This document shows positions 23,657 through 31,288 of a DNA stretch of 64,000 bases, in pieces. The position numbers and the translations under genes are program-made. This DNA comes from Methanobrevibacter sp. (GTDB lineage: Archaea > Methanobacteriota > Methanobacteria > Methanobacteriales > Methanobacteriaceae). The stretch is taken from the NCBI GenBank assembly GCA_017652345.1, contig JAGCBE010000040.1, forward strand, positions 1 to 64,000. Reading direction: 5' to 3'. Within the stretch, counting starts at the first letter, position 1. Every line of letters starts with the position of its first letter. The notes below the pieces were generated by a model. It worked only from the letters and a program-made list of their open reading frames with translations. It had not been told where the DNA came from and did no database searches.

Positions 23657-24487
23657 ATGCTATTAGAAAACGCTAAACATTATTTGAAACAAGCCGGTTT
23701 TCGTCTAATCAAGGAAGAAACTGACATTTACTCTGATATTATTGATGTTCTTGTTGAAGATGGTTATACATACAGCGAAGCACAGAACTATCTACAGCAA
23801 AATCACGATATTGTAGAAGAAATGCTTGAAAACAATTCTTCTGCATTTGATGTGGCTGCTGCTATTGAAAATAATTTTGAAGCTGCTGAAGCAGACGAAA
23901 CACCTGAATTGGAACTCGGCGGTGACAATTATGGTGATATTGAAGACTATGAAAACTTTGATGAATCCTATCTAGAAGAAGGAAAATCTAGAGGTAAATC
24001 TGACCGTTTCTCTCATAGAGAAAAAGCTGCATTCAAGAATAAAAAGAAATCTTGCTGTGAAGAAGACGATGATGATGATTTGGATGAATCATATCTAGAA
24101 GAAGGAAAATCCAAACCAAAGGGTGACAAATTCGCTCACAAAGAAAAAGTAGCTAACAAGAAAAAGAAATGCTATGATTGTGACGATGATTGCGATGATG
24201 ATGATTTGGACGAAGCATTTGAAGATGTTGTTCGTGAACCTCGTGGTCAAGAAGGTGCCGCTGATTGGTCTGATTTCAAGGACAATTTTAGAGCCAAAAC
24301 ACTTCTTTTGAATAAGGCATTGACACCAAAATTCGTATCCGAATTGATTAAGAGAACTGATTTTGAATACGATGAAAAGGATATTAAGGCTTATGCTATT
24401 TCTGTAATTGAAAATTCCAATTTAGATGCACAGAATCCAGTTGGTGCATTACAGAGAAAAATTAGTAGACATTTCACAGGTGTTTAA
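23657..24487 (+). CDS. tagged, repeat-containing acidic/basic protein (core-like)
   Basis: 276 residues. N-terminal tag L-E-N-A-K-H-Y-L-K-Q-A-G-F then L-I-K-E (IxE-type cut site). Next a helical part, then two copies of E-S-Y-L-E-E-G-K-S followed by a Lys-rich block (residues ~105-180), separated by runs of Asp with Cys. The C-terminal ~80 residues are globular. Charge blocks and repeated L-E-E sites resemble T4 scaffold/internal core proteins processed by gp21. Strong aaggaga ribosome site. Core role is inference. Confidence 0.6.
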   Translation: MLLENAKHYLKQAGFRLIKEETDIYSDIIDVLVEDGYTYSEAQNYLQQNHDIVEEMLENNSSAFDVAAAIENNFEAAEADETPELELGGDNYGDIEDYENFDESYLEEGKSRGKSDRFSHREKAAFKNKKKSCCEEDDDDDLDESYLEEGKSKPKGDKFAHKEKVANKKKKCYDCDDDCDDDDLDEAFEDVVREPRGQEGAADWSDFKDNFRAKTLLLNKALTPKFVSELIKRTDFEYDEKDIKAYAISVIENSNLDAQNPVGALQRKISRHFTGV

Positions 24488-24510
24488 TTAAGTTTAAACT
24501 TAAATAATAA

Positions 24511-24535
24511 AGGGTGCTTAACGGCACCCTTTTTC
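24511..24535 (+). terminator. rho-independent terminator
   Basis: AGGGTGC (24511-24517) pairs with GCACCCT (24524-24530), followed by TTTT. Confidence 0.85.
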
Positions 24536-24538
24536 CAT

Positions 24539-24546
24539 TATAAATA
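24539..24546 (+). promoter_or_regulatory. late promoter TATAAATA
   Basis: Exact late octamer eight bases before the ATG at 24555. By T4 geometry +1 lies two or three bases before the ATG. Confidence 0.8.
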
Positions 24547-24554
24547 TATTTACA

Positions 24555-24791
24555 ATGGAAACACCAGAACAAATTTATCAAAGACAAATTAATCGTGACA
24601 TATCCTTTGAAGAATTAAAGGAATGGTTATCTGAATATAGATTGCAAAAATTGATAGAAGATAATCAGGAAGCCGCTTGTGGTGTATCTGAGAAACGAAG
24701 ACATTCTATTAGAAATAAAGCAATCTTGGAACTTGAATGTGGTGTGTCCGATGAACAGAAAAATTTGAAGAAGAATTTGAAAAGTTTGTAA
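24555..24791 (+). CDS. unknown small protein upstream of terminase
   Basis: 78 residues, helical and charged. Contains A-C-G-V-S-E-K and C-G-V-S-D-E-Q, a short internal repeat. It sits where T4 has the small terminase gene, but no gp16 motif is visible and it is much shorter. Almost leaderless from the late promoter at 24539. Function unknown. Confidence 0.55.
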   Translation: METPEQIYQRQINRDISFEELKEWLSEYRLQKLIEDNQEAACGVSEKRRHSIRNKAILELECGVSDEQKNLKKNLKSL

Positions 24792-24811
24792 AAAATCATT
24801 GAGGTGAGATT

Positions 24812-25715
24812 ATGTTTTTTAAGAATGAAATGTTGCGTGGTGCTGGTGAACAGATACCAATGACACAAGAAGAAATGCAGGAATATCTAAAATGTCAGCA
24901 AGATGTATTCTATTTTGCAAAATACTTTACAATTATTGGACCTGCAGGTGAAGAAAAGATGAAACTTCGCCCATATCAGGAAAAAATAATGCAAGTAATG
25001 GTTGCTAAGATTCCTGATAAAAACAATAGAATCATTATGATGGGTAGACAGACACGGTAAAACTACTCTAGCTACTTTGTATATCTTGTGGTATGCATTA
25101 TTCCACAAGTCAAAATGTATTGCAGTTCTAGCTAACAAGGCTGCACAAGCTGCAGAAATTCTATTAAGAATTAAGAATGCTTACATTAAACTTCCATTAT
25201 GGTTACAACAAGGTTTGAAGAAATGGAACAATGGCGAAATCGTAATGGAAAACGAAACCAAGATATTCTGTGGTGCTAGTTCTAGTTCGTCTGTTCGTGG
25301 TAAATCAATTGACCTCTTACTCGTAGACGAATTTGCGTTCATTGATGACAATATGGCTACAGCATTCATGCAGTCTGTGTTCCCAACTCAAGCAGCAAAG
25401 AAGGATGCTATGATGATGTTGATTTCAACTCCAAAGGGAATGAACCACTTCTATGCAATTTGGCAAAAGGCTAAAGCCGGTAAAAATTCATTTATTCCAT
25501 GTAAAGTACAATGGAACGAAGTTGAAGGAAGAGACCAGGCTTGGCTTGAAAAACAAATACGAGACAATGGAGAACAGTTTGTCGCACAGGAGTATTGCTG
25601 TTTAACAGGTGATAACCAAGTAACCATTGAACAAAAAATCCCAGATGGAAGAATTGTGCAAAGAACAATGTCATTGGAAGAGCTATACTTACAGCAAGAG
25701 GAAGGACTTCTATAA
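24812..25715 (+). CDS. terminase large subunit, ATPase half, +1 frameshift and split-intein N-fragment
   Basis: DNA-packaging motor ATPase of the T4 gp17 type. Start ATG at 24812 with a gaggtgag ribosome site. Residues 1-81 contain K-L-R-P-Y-Q; then the frame breaks inside Walker A (25055). Skipping one C gives G-R-Q-T-G-K-T-T, followed by Walker B L-L-L-V-D-E-F and coupling motif L-I-S-T-P-K-G. About 300 residues in total. After F-V-A-Q-E-Y-C the frame enters a 38-residue intein start (C-L-T-G-D-N) and stops. The nuclease half with the C-intein is absent from the window. Without both recoding and trans-splicing no working terminase could form. Alternatives: the two frames are pseudogene pieces, but everything outside the single base is intact. 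Confidence 0.85.
25055..25058 (+). other. +1 frameshift site (ACA CGG TAA) in terminase
   Basis: Zero frame: ACA CGG then TAA. Removing the C at 25055 gives ACA GGT AAA ACT, restoring the Walker A T-G-K-T. Same design as 31410 and 59191: C before a glycine codon, stop right after. Confidence 0.75.
25599..25712 (+). other. N-terminal fragment of an atypical split intein
   Basis: 38 codons beginning C-L-T-G-D-N-Q-V-T-I, the intein block A pattern (Cys1, then x-G-D). It follows the conserved terminase segment F-V-A-Q-E-Y-C and ends S-L-E-E-L-Y plus eight residues at a TAA. Very short N-fragments in phage terminases are known from AceL-TerL-type split inteins. The C-intein should end in H-N before the C-extein, and none is seen in the window. 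Confidence 0.8.
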
Positions 25716-25718
25716 ATA
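25711..25718 (+). promoter_or_regulatory. late promoter TATAAATA
   Basis: Exact late octamer overlapping the stop of the intein fragment, 17 bases before the ATG at 25736. Confidence 0.8.
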
Positions 25719-25735
25719 TTATATAGAGGTAATAA

Positions 25736-26704
25736 ATGGCTGGAGATAACAAAAAACAATTTGCTTGGAAAGACCAAAAAGCATACGAAAAGCAACCTGG
25801 TCAGCCAAATAAAGTACCAAATCCTGCGTCTGATAAAGGTTTGATACACCATCATGACATAAAAAGACACGATTATATGACACCTGTCCATCGTGCTAAG
25901 CATATTCCACAAGATGATTATTGTAGATTGCAAGACCGATTCATGATGGAACACCAGATACAGAATCTGGTACAATTGAAAGCTTATATTAAAGGTCAAT
26001 TAGGTGCACCTGTAATTTGTGTTGAAATATCTGATGGTCAATTGGAAGATATCATTAGAGATACAGTCCAATACATTTGGAGATACTATTACAAAGAAGG
26101 TTCTTATAGAGACTATCTATGTCTTGAATTATTGCCTGGTAAAACACATTATAGAATTTGTCAAGAATTGGAATCTGTAGTTGATTTCCAGACTGCTAGC
26201 TGGTTAGGTAACATTAACGAATTATTTACAGTTCCACACAACCTATTGTACAATTCTATGATGGGTATGAACAACTTTTCATACAATGGTATGTGCTACG
26301 GCGATTCTAGCTATGGTGATGTAATGGGAAACTTCAATGCACAATTGGTTTGGCTTGAACAGGTCAAATTTGACTTGGGTGAATCATATCAAGTTAGCTA
26401 TAACCAAAAAGAAAAAGAATTGGCTGTATGGCCTTCACCAAGACGCCGTGTACATGGATTAATGGAAGTTGTAAAGAGACAAAAATCATGCCATATCTTT
26501 AATGATTATTGGTTTAAAGAAATGGTTGTATGTAAAGCCGGTATGATTTGGACTAACTCATTGAGAAAATACTCTCTAACTATTGCAGGTGGAGGTACTT
26601 TGAATGGTGATTCATTGTATAGCTCATATAAGGAAAGATATGATGCTGCAGTAGAAAGAATTGATAAAGAATCACCCAACGGTCACTGTATTTTCGTAGG
26701 TTAA
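25736..26704 (+). CDS. gp13-like neck / head-tail connector protein
   Basis: 322 residues. The segment L-K-A-Y-I-K-G-Q-L-G-A-P-V followed by E-I-S-D-G-Q-L-E-D-I-I-R-D and a tyrosine-rich Y-I-W-R-Y-Y-Y-K-E-G matches the opening of T4-type neck protein gp13. Later a long beta-rich part and a helical C-terminus (Y-S-S-Y-K-E-R-Y-D-A-A). The N-terminal ~60 residues are Lys/His/Pro-rich and extra. Ribosome site agaggt. Position directly after terminase fits a head gene. Call by motif memory, moderate certainty. Confidence 0.6.
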   Translation: MAGDNKKQFAWKDQKAYEKQPGQPNKVPNPASDKGLIHHHDIKRHDYMTPVHRAKHIPQDDYCRLQDRFMMEHQIQNLVQLKAYIKGQLGAPVICVEISDGQLEDIIRDTVQYIWRYYYKEGSYRDYLCLELLPGKTHYRICQELESVVDFQTASWLGNINELFTVPHNLLYNSMMGMNNFSYNGMCYGDSSYGDVMGNFNAQLVWLEQVKFDLGESYQVSYNQKEKELAVWPSPRRRVHGLMEVVKRQKSCHIFNDYWFKEMVVCKAGMIWTNSLRKYSLTIAGGGTLNGDSLYSSYKERYDAAVERIDKESPNGHCIFVG

Positions 26705-26705
26705 T

Positions 26706-27299
26706 ATGGATTTACAGGAAGCCAAACTTATATTAACTAAAGCTGGTTTCATTTATGAATCTTCTGTTAAAGGTGATTTCGTAAAGGGCGAAAAAGGTGG
26801 AGAAAATTTTAGAGCATTGTCAAATGATTATTCGTTTGATGATGCTCTATTTTATTTTGCTAGTGCTATTATAGGAAATAAAGCCAATGATAGTGAATAT
26901 CTAAAAGACTGGTACGAAAACTACTGTCCAAAAGCTAGAAAGAACCAATTTGAGAAGACTTATAAGAAGTTTGAAGAATATAAGTCTGGAAAACCAATAC
27001 AGTTATATCGTGGAATTATAATTGAAGAAGGTAAAGAACCTGATTTGAATAATGCTGGCGAATGTTGGAGTTTTAGTTCAAAATTGGCTTCTAACTGGGT
27101 TGAAAGGATATATGATGAAATGGTAATGAAGCATACTTATTATGGTAAAGAGAAATATGTGATAATTGCCACCACGAATATAGAAAATTGCAATTTGCCA
27201 TATAGTTTATGGTTGGCAGGACGATTTGAAAGACCAGAATGGGAAGTCAGAGTTAAAGACGAAACCAAAGTAAAGATATTAAAATACAGATTGATATAA
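26706..27299 (+). CDS. R-S-E ADP-ribosyltransferase with head-targeting tag
   Basis: 197 residues. Residues 1-18 are the common tag (L-Q-E-A-K-L-I-L-T-K-A-G-F, then I-Y-E cut site). The catalytic part shows the three arginine-ADP-ribosyltransferase signatures in order: Q-L-Y-R-G with R102, W-S-F-S-S at 121-125, and P-E-W-E with E178 and E180 as the ExE pair. T4 packages the Alt ADP-ribosyltransferase in its head by a similar signal and injects it to modify host RNA polymerase. By analogy this is a virion-delivered host-modifying enzyme. Target unknown. Immediately follows the connector gene. Confidence 0.75.
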   Translation: MDLQEAKLILTKAGFIYESSVKGDFVKGEKGGENFRALSNDYSFDDALFYFASAIIGNKANDSEYLKDWYENYCPKARKNQFEKTYKKFEEYKSGKPIQLYRGIIIEEGKEPDLNNAGECWSFSSKLASNWVERIYDEMVMKHTYYGKEKYVIIATTNIENCNLPYSLWLAGRFERPEWEVRVKDETKVKILKYRLI

Positions 27300-27302
27300 A
27301 TA
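27295..27302 (+). promoter_or_regulatory. late promoter TATAAATA
   Basis: Exact late octamer overlapping the stop of the preceding gene, 31 bases before the ATG at 27334. Confidence 0.75.
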
Positions 27303-27333
27303 TTATAGATTTTAAACCTTTTAGGAGATAATT

Positions 27334-28176
27334 ATGCAAATTGAAGAAGCTAAAAAGTATTTGACCGATAATGGTTTTGGATTAATCAAAGAAAAATCTA
27401 AATTTGATGGTGCTAAAATCGTTAAATACGATGAAATGAAACAGGCCCTTTTGAATATGAAGGAAAATGTTGAAGGTGATGCCGAAAAGACTGAACAAGC
27501 TGAAAAAATGTTGAAGAGACTTCGTAGATATACATCTTCTCGCTTCCAGAAATATTATAAGATTGACAGACGAATCAATAAACTTAAGAGTAGTCCAGCT
27601 TATAAGGGTGCTTGCGATGAAATGAGATATTTCGCTCGTGATTATGCAGACCTTATGGATATTAACGAAAATGTCTTCTTGAGCTACAAACAATCTACTG
27701 ACAAATTGCTTGGTACCTTGGTTGAAGTAAGAAGAACTGTTCTTGGTAATTCCGAAGCAAAGGATAAAGCAAAGGATGCTTTGAAATTATTGACAGATGA
27801 AGATTTCTTGAACAAGCATGAACAGTTGAAGGAATTGGCTTCCAAGATTAACAACCTTTTCACTCAATGGAAGGCTGCAATCAACCTTTGTGAAGATGTT
27901 GTAGATGCATCTGAAGAAAAGACAACACGATATGGTAATGCTGGTTATGTTGCTGATGAAGAAGATTCTTCTTTCAGTACCTATAAAGAATCCTATGAAA
28001 TGAATGAAGGCATTTTGGACTTCTTGAAGGAATTGGCTAACAAGTTCATTAGTGCAATCAAGAAAATTGTTGGCCTTGGTGACGATACCATTGATGTAGT
28101 TGAAGATTTCAACTCTATGCTTGAAAAAGTAACTGAATTGAATGAAGAACTTAGTGCATCTTTGGCAAGTATCTAA
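27334..28176 (+). CDS. tagged helical protein (probable head-interior protein)
   Basis: 280 residues. Tag I-E-E-A-K-K-Y-L-T-D-N-G-F then L-I-K-E. The rest is almost wholly helical, with charged coiled-coil stretches (A-E-K-T-E-Q-A-E-K-M-L-K-R) and an amphipathic C-terminus (F-L-K-E-L-A-N-K-F-I-S-A-I-K-K-I). Strong taggag ribosome site. A co-packaged or core protein is inferred from the tag. No known family. Confidence 0.6.
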   Translation: MQIEEAKKYLTDNGFGLIKEKSKFDGAKIVKYDEMKQALLNMKENVEGDAEKTEQAEKMLKRLRRYTSSRFQKYYKIDRRINKLKSSPAYKGACDEMRYFARDYADLMDINENVFLSYKQSTDKLLGTLVEVRRTVLGNSEAKDKAKDALKLLTDEDFLNKHEQLKELASKINNLFTQWKAAINLCEDVVDASEEKTTRYGNAGYVADEEDSSFSTYKESYEMNEGILDFLKELANKFISAIKKIVGLGDDTIDVVEDFNSMLEKVTELNEELSASLASI

Positions 28177-28204
28177 TAGAAGTTTGAGATAGAACTTAAA
28201 TATA

Positions 28205-28233
28205 GAAGGTAAATTAATTTTTACCTTCTTTTT
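28205..28233 (+). terminator. rho-independent terminator
   Basis: GAAGGTAAA (28205-28213) pairs with TTTACCTTC (28220-28228), followed by TTTTT. Confidence 0.85.
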
Positions 28234-28272
28234 CTATTATACATAATAAAAATCGTTTAATGGAGTTGTGAT

Positions 28273-28887
28273 ATGAAATACGAAAAGTTAATTAGAATTG
28301 CAGCAAGAAAAACTGTATGGCCTGAAAATAAAGAACAAGAATTTGAGGCCTACGAAACAAAAGCAGCCGATGAAGCATTTGATGAAGTAATGGCTTGGTA
28401 TAAAGATGCTGATACAAAATCAAAAGCATTGGAAAATGAATTGTTTGAAACAAAGACTGAAAAGATTGCTCTTGAAAAAGAATTGAAAAAGACAATTGAA
28501 GACCTTACTAAACAGAATTTGGAATTGAAGACTACGGCTGAATCATTAGGATTCAAGAATACAAATTTGGAATCCAATTTGTCAAAGTTAACTTATGATT
28601 ATGAAAATGCCAAGAACCAATTGTTGACTGCCAATAGCAATTTTGCAAGTATGACTGAAAAACTTAATGCATCTTATGAAAATTATAATAAGTTAAATAA
28701 GGAACTTGAAAAGAATACTAATAAATTGGAAAAAGCTGAAACTTCAAATACAAATAAAGATACTGAAATTGATTCGTTGAAAAAAGAACTTGAAAAATTG
28801 ACCGATAAATATAATACATTGACCAAAACACTAGATAAAATTTCCGAAACAGCAAATTTCTATAACGAATGGAAAAAGAATAATTAA
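28273..28887 (+). CDS. long coiled-coil protein
   Basis: 204 residues. After a short basic start (L-I-R-I-A-A-R-K-T-V-W-P) nearly the whole chain is heptad-like, rich in Lys, Glu, Leu, Asn and Thr. Likely a fibrous or scaffolding component. Its TAA overlaps the next start. No family recognised. Confidence 0.6.
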   Translation: MKYEKLIRIAARKTVWPENKEQEFEAYETKAADEAFDEVMAWYKDADTKSKALENELFETKTEKIALEKELKKTIEDLTKQNLELKTTAESLGFKNTNLESNLSKLTYDYENAKNQLLTANSNFASMTEKLNASYENYNKLNKELEKNTNKLEKAETSNTNKDTEIDSLKKELEKLTDKYNTLTKTLDKISETANFYNEWKKNN

Positions 28888-29207
28888 TGAAGAACATAAC
28901 CTACAGAACCAATTATGTAAAAGAAGAAAATCTTGACGGATTCCAAGAATACGATTTAGGAAGTATGGAGTTCGGAAATTATGATTTTGGAGCAGTCCAA
29001 TATTACATGATTAAGGAAACAGATGTAGGTAGACCAGATATCATTTCACAAAAGATATATGGAACAACAAATTATTGGTGGTTCGTATGTTGGTGGAATA
29101 AAATAAGTGACCCTTGGAATGATTTAAGAACTGGTATGGTCATATCTTATCCTAGTATAGAAAGAATTAGAGAAGCATTAAAATTATATAATAAATCTGA
29201 AGAATAA
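28887..29207 (+). CDS. gp53-like baseplate wedge protein
   Basis: 106 residues. The core D-V-G-R-P-D-I-I-S-Q-K-I-Y-G-T-T-N-Y-W-W matches the LysM-like region of T4 gp53 (R-P-D-I-I, K-x-Y-G, Y-W), followed by I-S-D-P-W-N-D-L and G-M-V-I-S-Y-P-S. Shorter than T4 gp53 (about 196 residues), so it may keep only the LysM-like part. Would join baseplate wedges into the dome. Confidence 0.75.
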   Translation: MKNITYRTNYVKEENLDGFQEYDLGSMEFGNYDFGAVQYYMIKETDVGRPDIISQKIYGTTNYWWFVCWWNKISDPWNDLRTGMVISYPSIERIREALKLYNKSEE

Positions 29208-29230
29208 GTTCTAATAGAAATAAAAATATG

Positions 29231-29258
29231 GAGGCTACAAGACAATAGCCTCTTTTTT
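29231..29258 (+). terminator. rho-independent terminator
   Basis: GAGGCTA (29231-29237) pairs with TAGCCTC (29246-29252), followed by TTTTTT. Confidence 0.85.
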
Positions 29259-29278
29259 CTATATTTGATTTTGAAAAT

Positions 29279-29286
29279 CATAAATA
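29279..29286 (+). promoter_or_regulatory. late promoter-like octamer CATAAATA
   Basis: CATAAATA followed by GGTTATT, eight bases before the ATG at 29294; the same CATTATAAATAGGTTATT context occurs at 34817. Confidence 0.65.
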
Positions 29287-29293
29287 GGTTATT

Positions 29294-29539
29294 ATGGTAA
29301 AAGTTAAATTATTTAATAATAAAGCAACAATCGTAGATGATGCTGAATGTACTCCAGGTCAATCTAGACAATATGACCTGTTTGAATTTCAGGTTATGCC
29401 TATATTCAAAGAAAAAGAAATAAACTTATGGAGAACCAATTTTAATAAGTTGGAATCTGATTTCTATGTACATAGCATTAATTACAATGCAAAGCTAGAC
29501 GAAACATTAATTGTATTTAAAATGAATGGAGAAAATTAA
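29294..29539 (+). CDS. unknown small protein
   Basis: 81 residues, beta-rich (V-K-V-K-L-F-N-N-K-A-T-I; Y-D-L-F-E-F-Q-V-M-P-I-F). Late-promoter driven and nearly leaderless. Stop overlaps the next start (TAATG). Placement suggests a baseplate or tail accessory, with no family support. Confidence 0.55.
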   Translation: MVKVKLFNNKATIVDDAECTPGQSRQYDLFEFQVMPIFKEKEINLWRTNFNKLESDFYVHSINYNAKLDETLIVFKMNGEN

Positions 29540-29766
29540 TGCGAGAAACTAAAAAAGACAGAGAATACCATAAGATAATGGCTAATAAACCCAAAAGGAA
29601 ACTAAATAAATCCGCTGAAGATTTAGATTTTGAAGAATCTATGAAAATGGATTATATTTTTAGAGGTAAGTTAAAGCCTTGGTATAAATCAAAACATAAG
29701 TGTGAAAAACGAAAAGTTAGATATAGAAAAAGATTAACAATTAAAGAGCAATTAGAAGATAGGTAA
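29539..29766 (+). CDS. small very basic protein
   Basis: 75 residues, about one third Lys/Arg (K-P-K-R-K-L-N-K-S; K-C-E-K-R-K-V-R-Y-R-K-R). Possibly nucleic-acid binding. Coupled to the upstream gene by TAATG. No family recognised. Confidence 0.55.
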   Translation: MRETKKDREYHKIMANKPKRKLNKSAEDLDFEESMKMDYIFRGKLKPWYKSKHKCEKRKVRYRKRLTIKEQLEDR

Positions 29767-29771
29767 ATAAT

Positions 29772-30161
29772 ATGTTGATTCAAAATGATAATTTTTTTGA
29801 ACTAATAGGTTTAACTACACAATTAAAATACTTAATGAAAAATATACTTGAAAGACATGGTACTGTACATCCAAAATTAAACAAGGATGATTATAAACAT
29901 ATAAAAGATGCTAATGAATATGGCTCATTTCCGAGTTTATATAATATAAATGAAATGAATGGTAAAACTTATATTGGTAGAATTGAAAGTTATTTAAAGT
30001 TTTTAAAAGATACATTAGAAATGGAAGAAAAAATAACTACTGAACCAATAGATAGTATTATCAGTTCAAGATTAAAAAAATTATGGAAAGAAACAAAAAC
30101 TGTAATGAAACTTTATGAAAATGATTATGATTTTACAGAAGATACTTTAGGTGACATTTAA
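29772..30161 (+). CDS. unknown helical protein
   Basis: 129 residues, helical, very AT-rich coding sequence like the endonuclease gene that follows two bases later, so it may have arrived with it. E-M-N-G-K-T-Y-I-G-R-I-E-S-Y near residue 63. No family recognised. Confidence 0.5.
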   Translation: MLIQNDNFFELIGLTTQLKYLMKNILERHGTVHPKLNKDDYKHIKDANEYGSFPSLYNINEMNGKTYIGRIESYLKFLKDTLEMEEKITTEPIDSIISSRLKKLWKETKTVMKLYENDYDFTEDTLGDI

Positions 30162-30163
30162 TT

Positions 30164-31288
30164 ATGAATATAATTTATAAATGTAAATTATGCCCTTATC
30201 AAACAAAGAAAGTAAGAGAGTTTGGTTATCATATACGAAAAGAACACAATTATACTAATGAAGTATATTTTAATAAGTATATGAAAGAAATTGGTGAAGG
30301 TTATTGTTATTATTGTGGTAAACCAACTGGATTTTTATCATTACAAAAACGATATAAAACACATTGTAATATGTCTTGTTCAATAAAAGACCCAATAATT
30401 CAAAATAAAATGAAACAAAATTGTTTAGAAAAAACTGGATATGAAAATAAAATGCAAGATCCTGAATATAGAAAACAATGGGAAAAGAATTTTGAAGAAA
30501 AATATGGTGTTAAAAATCCAGGACAAAAATTTAGAAATGAGGATAAATTTAAGAAAACATGTAAAGATTTATATGGTGGTTGTGGTAAAGCATCTGAAAT
30601 AATAAACAAAAAATGTGAACAAACAAATTTAAAAAATACAGGACATGTATGGGCGAACAATACTGAAAAATTAAAAGAAACAAATCTTAAAAAACGAGGT
30701 GTTGAATATACAATAGGACCTGAATATACAAAAAAGATGTTTAATGTAAATAATGTTTCTCAATTAGATTCTATAAAAGAAAAGAAAATTGAAACCTGTA
30801 GATTACACTATGGATGTGATAATCCTTCACAATCAGAAGAAATAAATAAAAATAAGAAAAAGAAATATACTTATAATAATATAAATTTTGATAGTAGTTG
30901 GGAAATAGCCTATTATATTTGGCTTACTGATAATAAAATTCCATTTGAATACCATCCAAAAGATAAATTCGTATATGTTGTTAATAATTCAATTAAATTT
31001 TATTTTCCAGATTTTAAAGTTAATAATGAATTTATTGAAATTAAAAGTTTACATTTTTTTGTAAATAAAAATCCAAATGGAAATATGATAAATCCATATA
31101 AACGAAATAAATATACTCCTGAAGAATTAAAAATAAGAGATGATATAATGGAAGCCAAACATCAATGTATGATTGAAAATAATATAAAAATTTTGACAGA
31201 TTGTTCAATTTATATAAGATATGTTAATCAAAAATATGGTAAAAATTTTTTAAAAACATTAAAAATAAAGGTAAAAAATAATGAGTAA
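30164..31288 (+). CDS. zinc-finger PD-(D/E)XK homing-type endonuclease
   Basis: 374 residues, very AT-rich. C2H2-like finger at the N-terminus (C-K-L-C...H-I-R-K-E-H), a Y-C-Y-Y-C-G second finger, a repeat zone with K-K-R-G-V-E-Y / K-Y-G-V-K-N-P units typical of sequence-reading modules, then a nuclease core: F-D-S-S-W-E-I-A-Y-Y-I-W-L, P-D-F-K-V-N-N-E-F-I-E-I-K-S (D...ExK). Paralogue of the gene at 59526 (shared I-A-Y-Y-I-W-L-T-D, P-D-F-K-V-N, E-A-K-H-Q-C-M-I). Overlaps the start of the topoisomerase gene, whose frameshift lies 122 bases beyond. Free-standing homing gene is the best reading. Confidence 0.8.
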   Translation: MNIIYKCKLCPYQTKKVREFGYHIRKEHNYTNEVYFNKYMKEIGEGYCYYCGKPTGFLSLQKRYKTHCNMSCSIKDPIIQNKMKQNCLEKTGYENKMQDPEYRKQWEKNFEEKYGVKNPGQKFRNEDKFKKTCKDLYGGCGKASEIINKKCEQTNLKNTGHVWANNTEKLKETNLKKRGVEYTIGPEYTKKMFNVNNVSQLDSIKEKKIETCRLHYGCDNPSQSEEINKNKKKKYTYNNINFDSSWEIAYYIWLTDNKIPFEYHPKDKFVYVVNNSIKFYFPDFKVNNEFIEIKSLHFFVNKNPNGNMINPYKRNKYTPEELKIRDDIMEAKHQCMIENNIKILTDCSIYIRYVNQKYGKNFLKTLKIKVKNNE

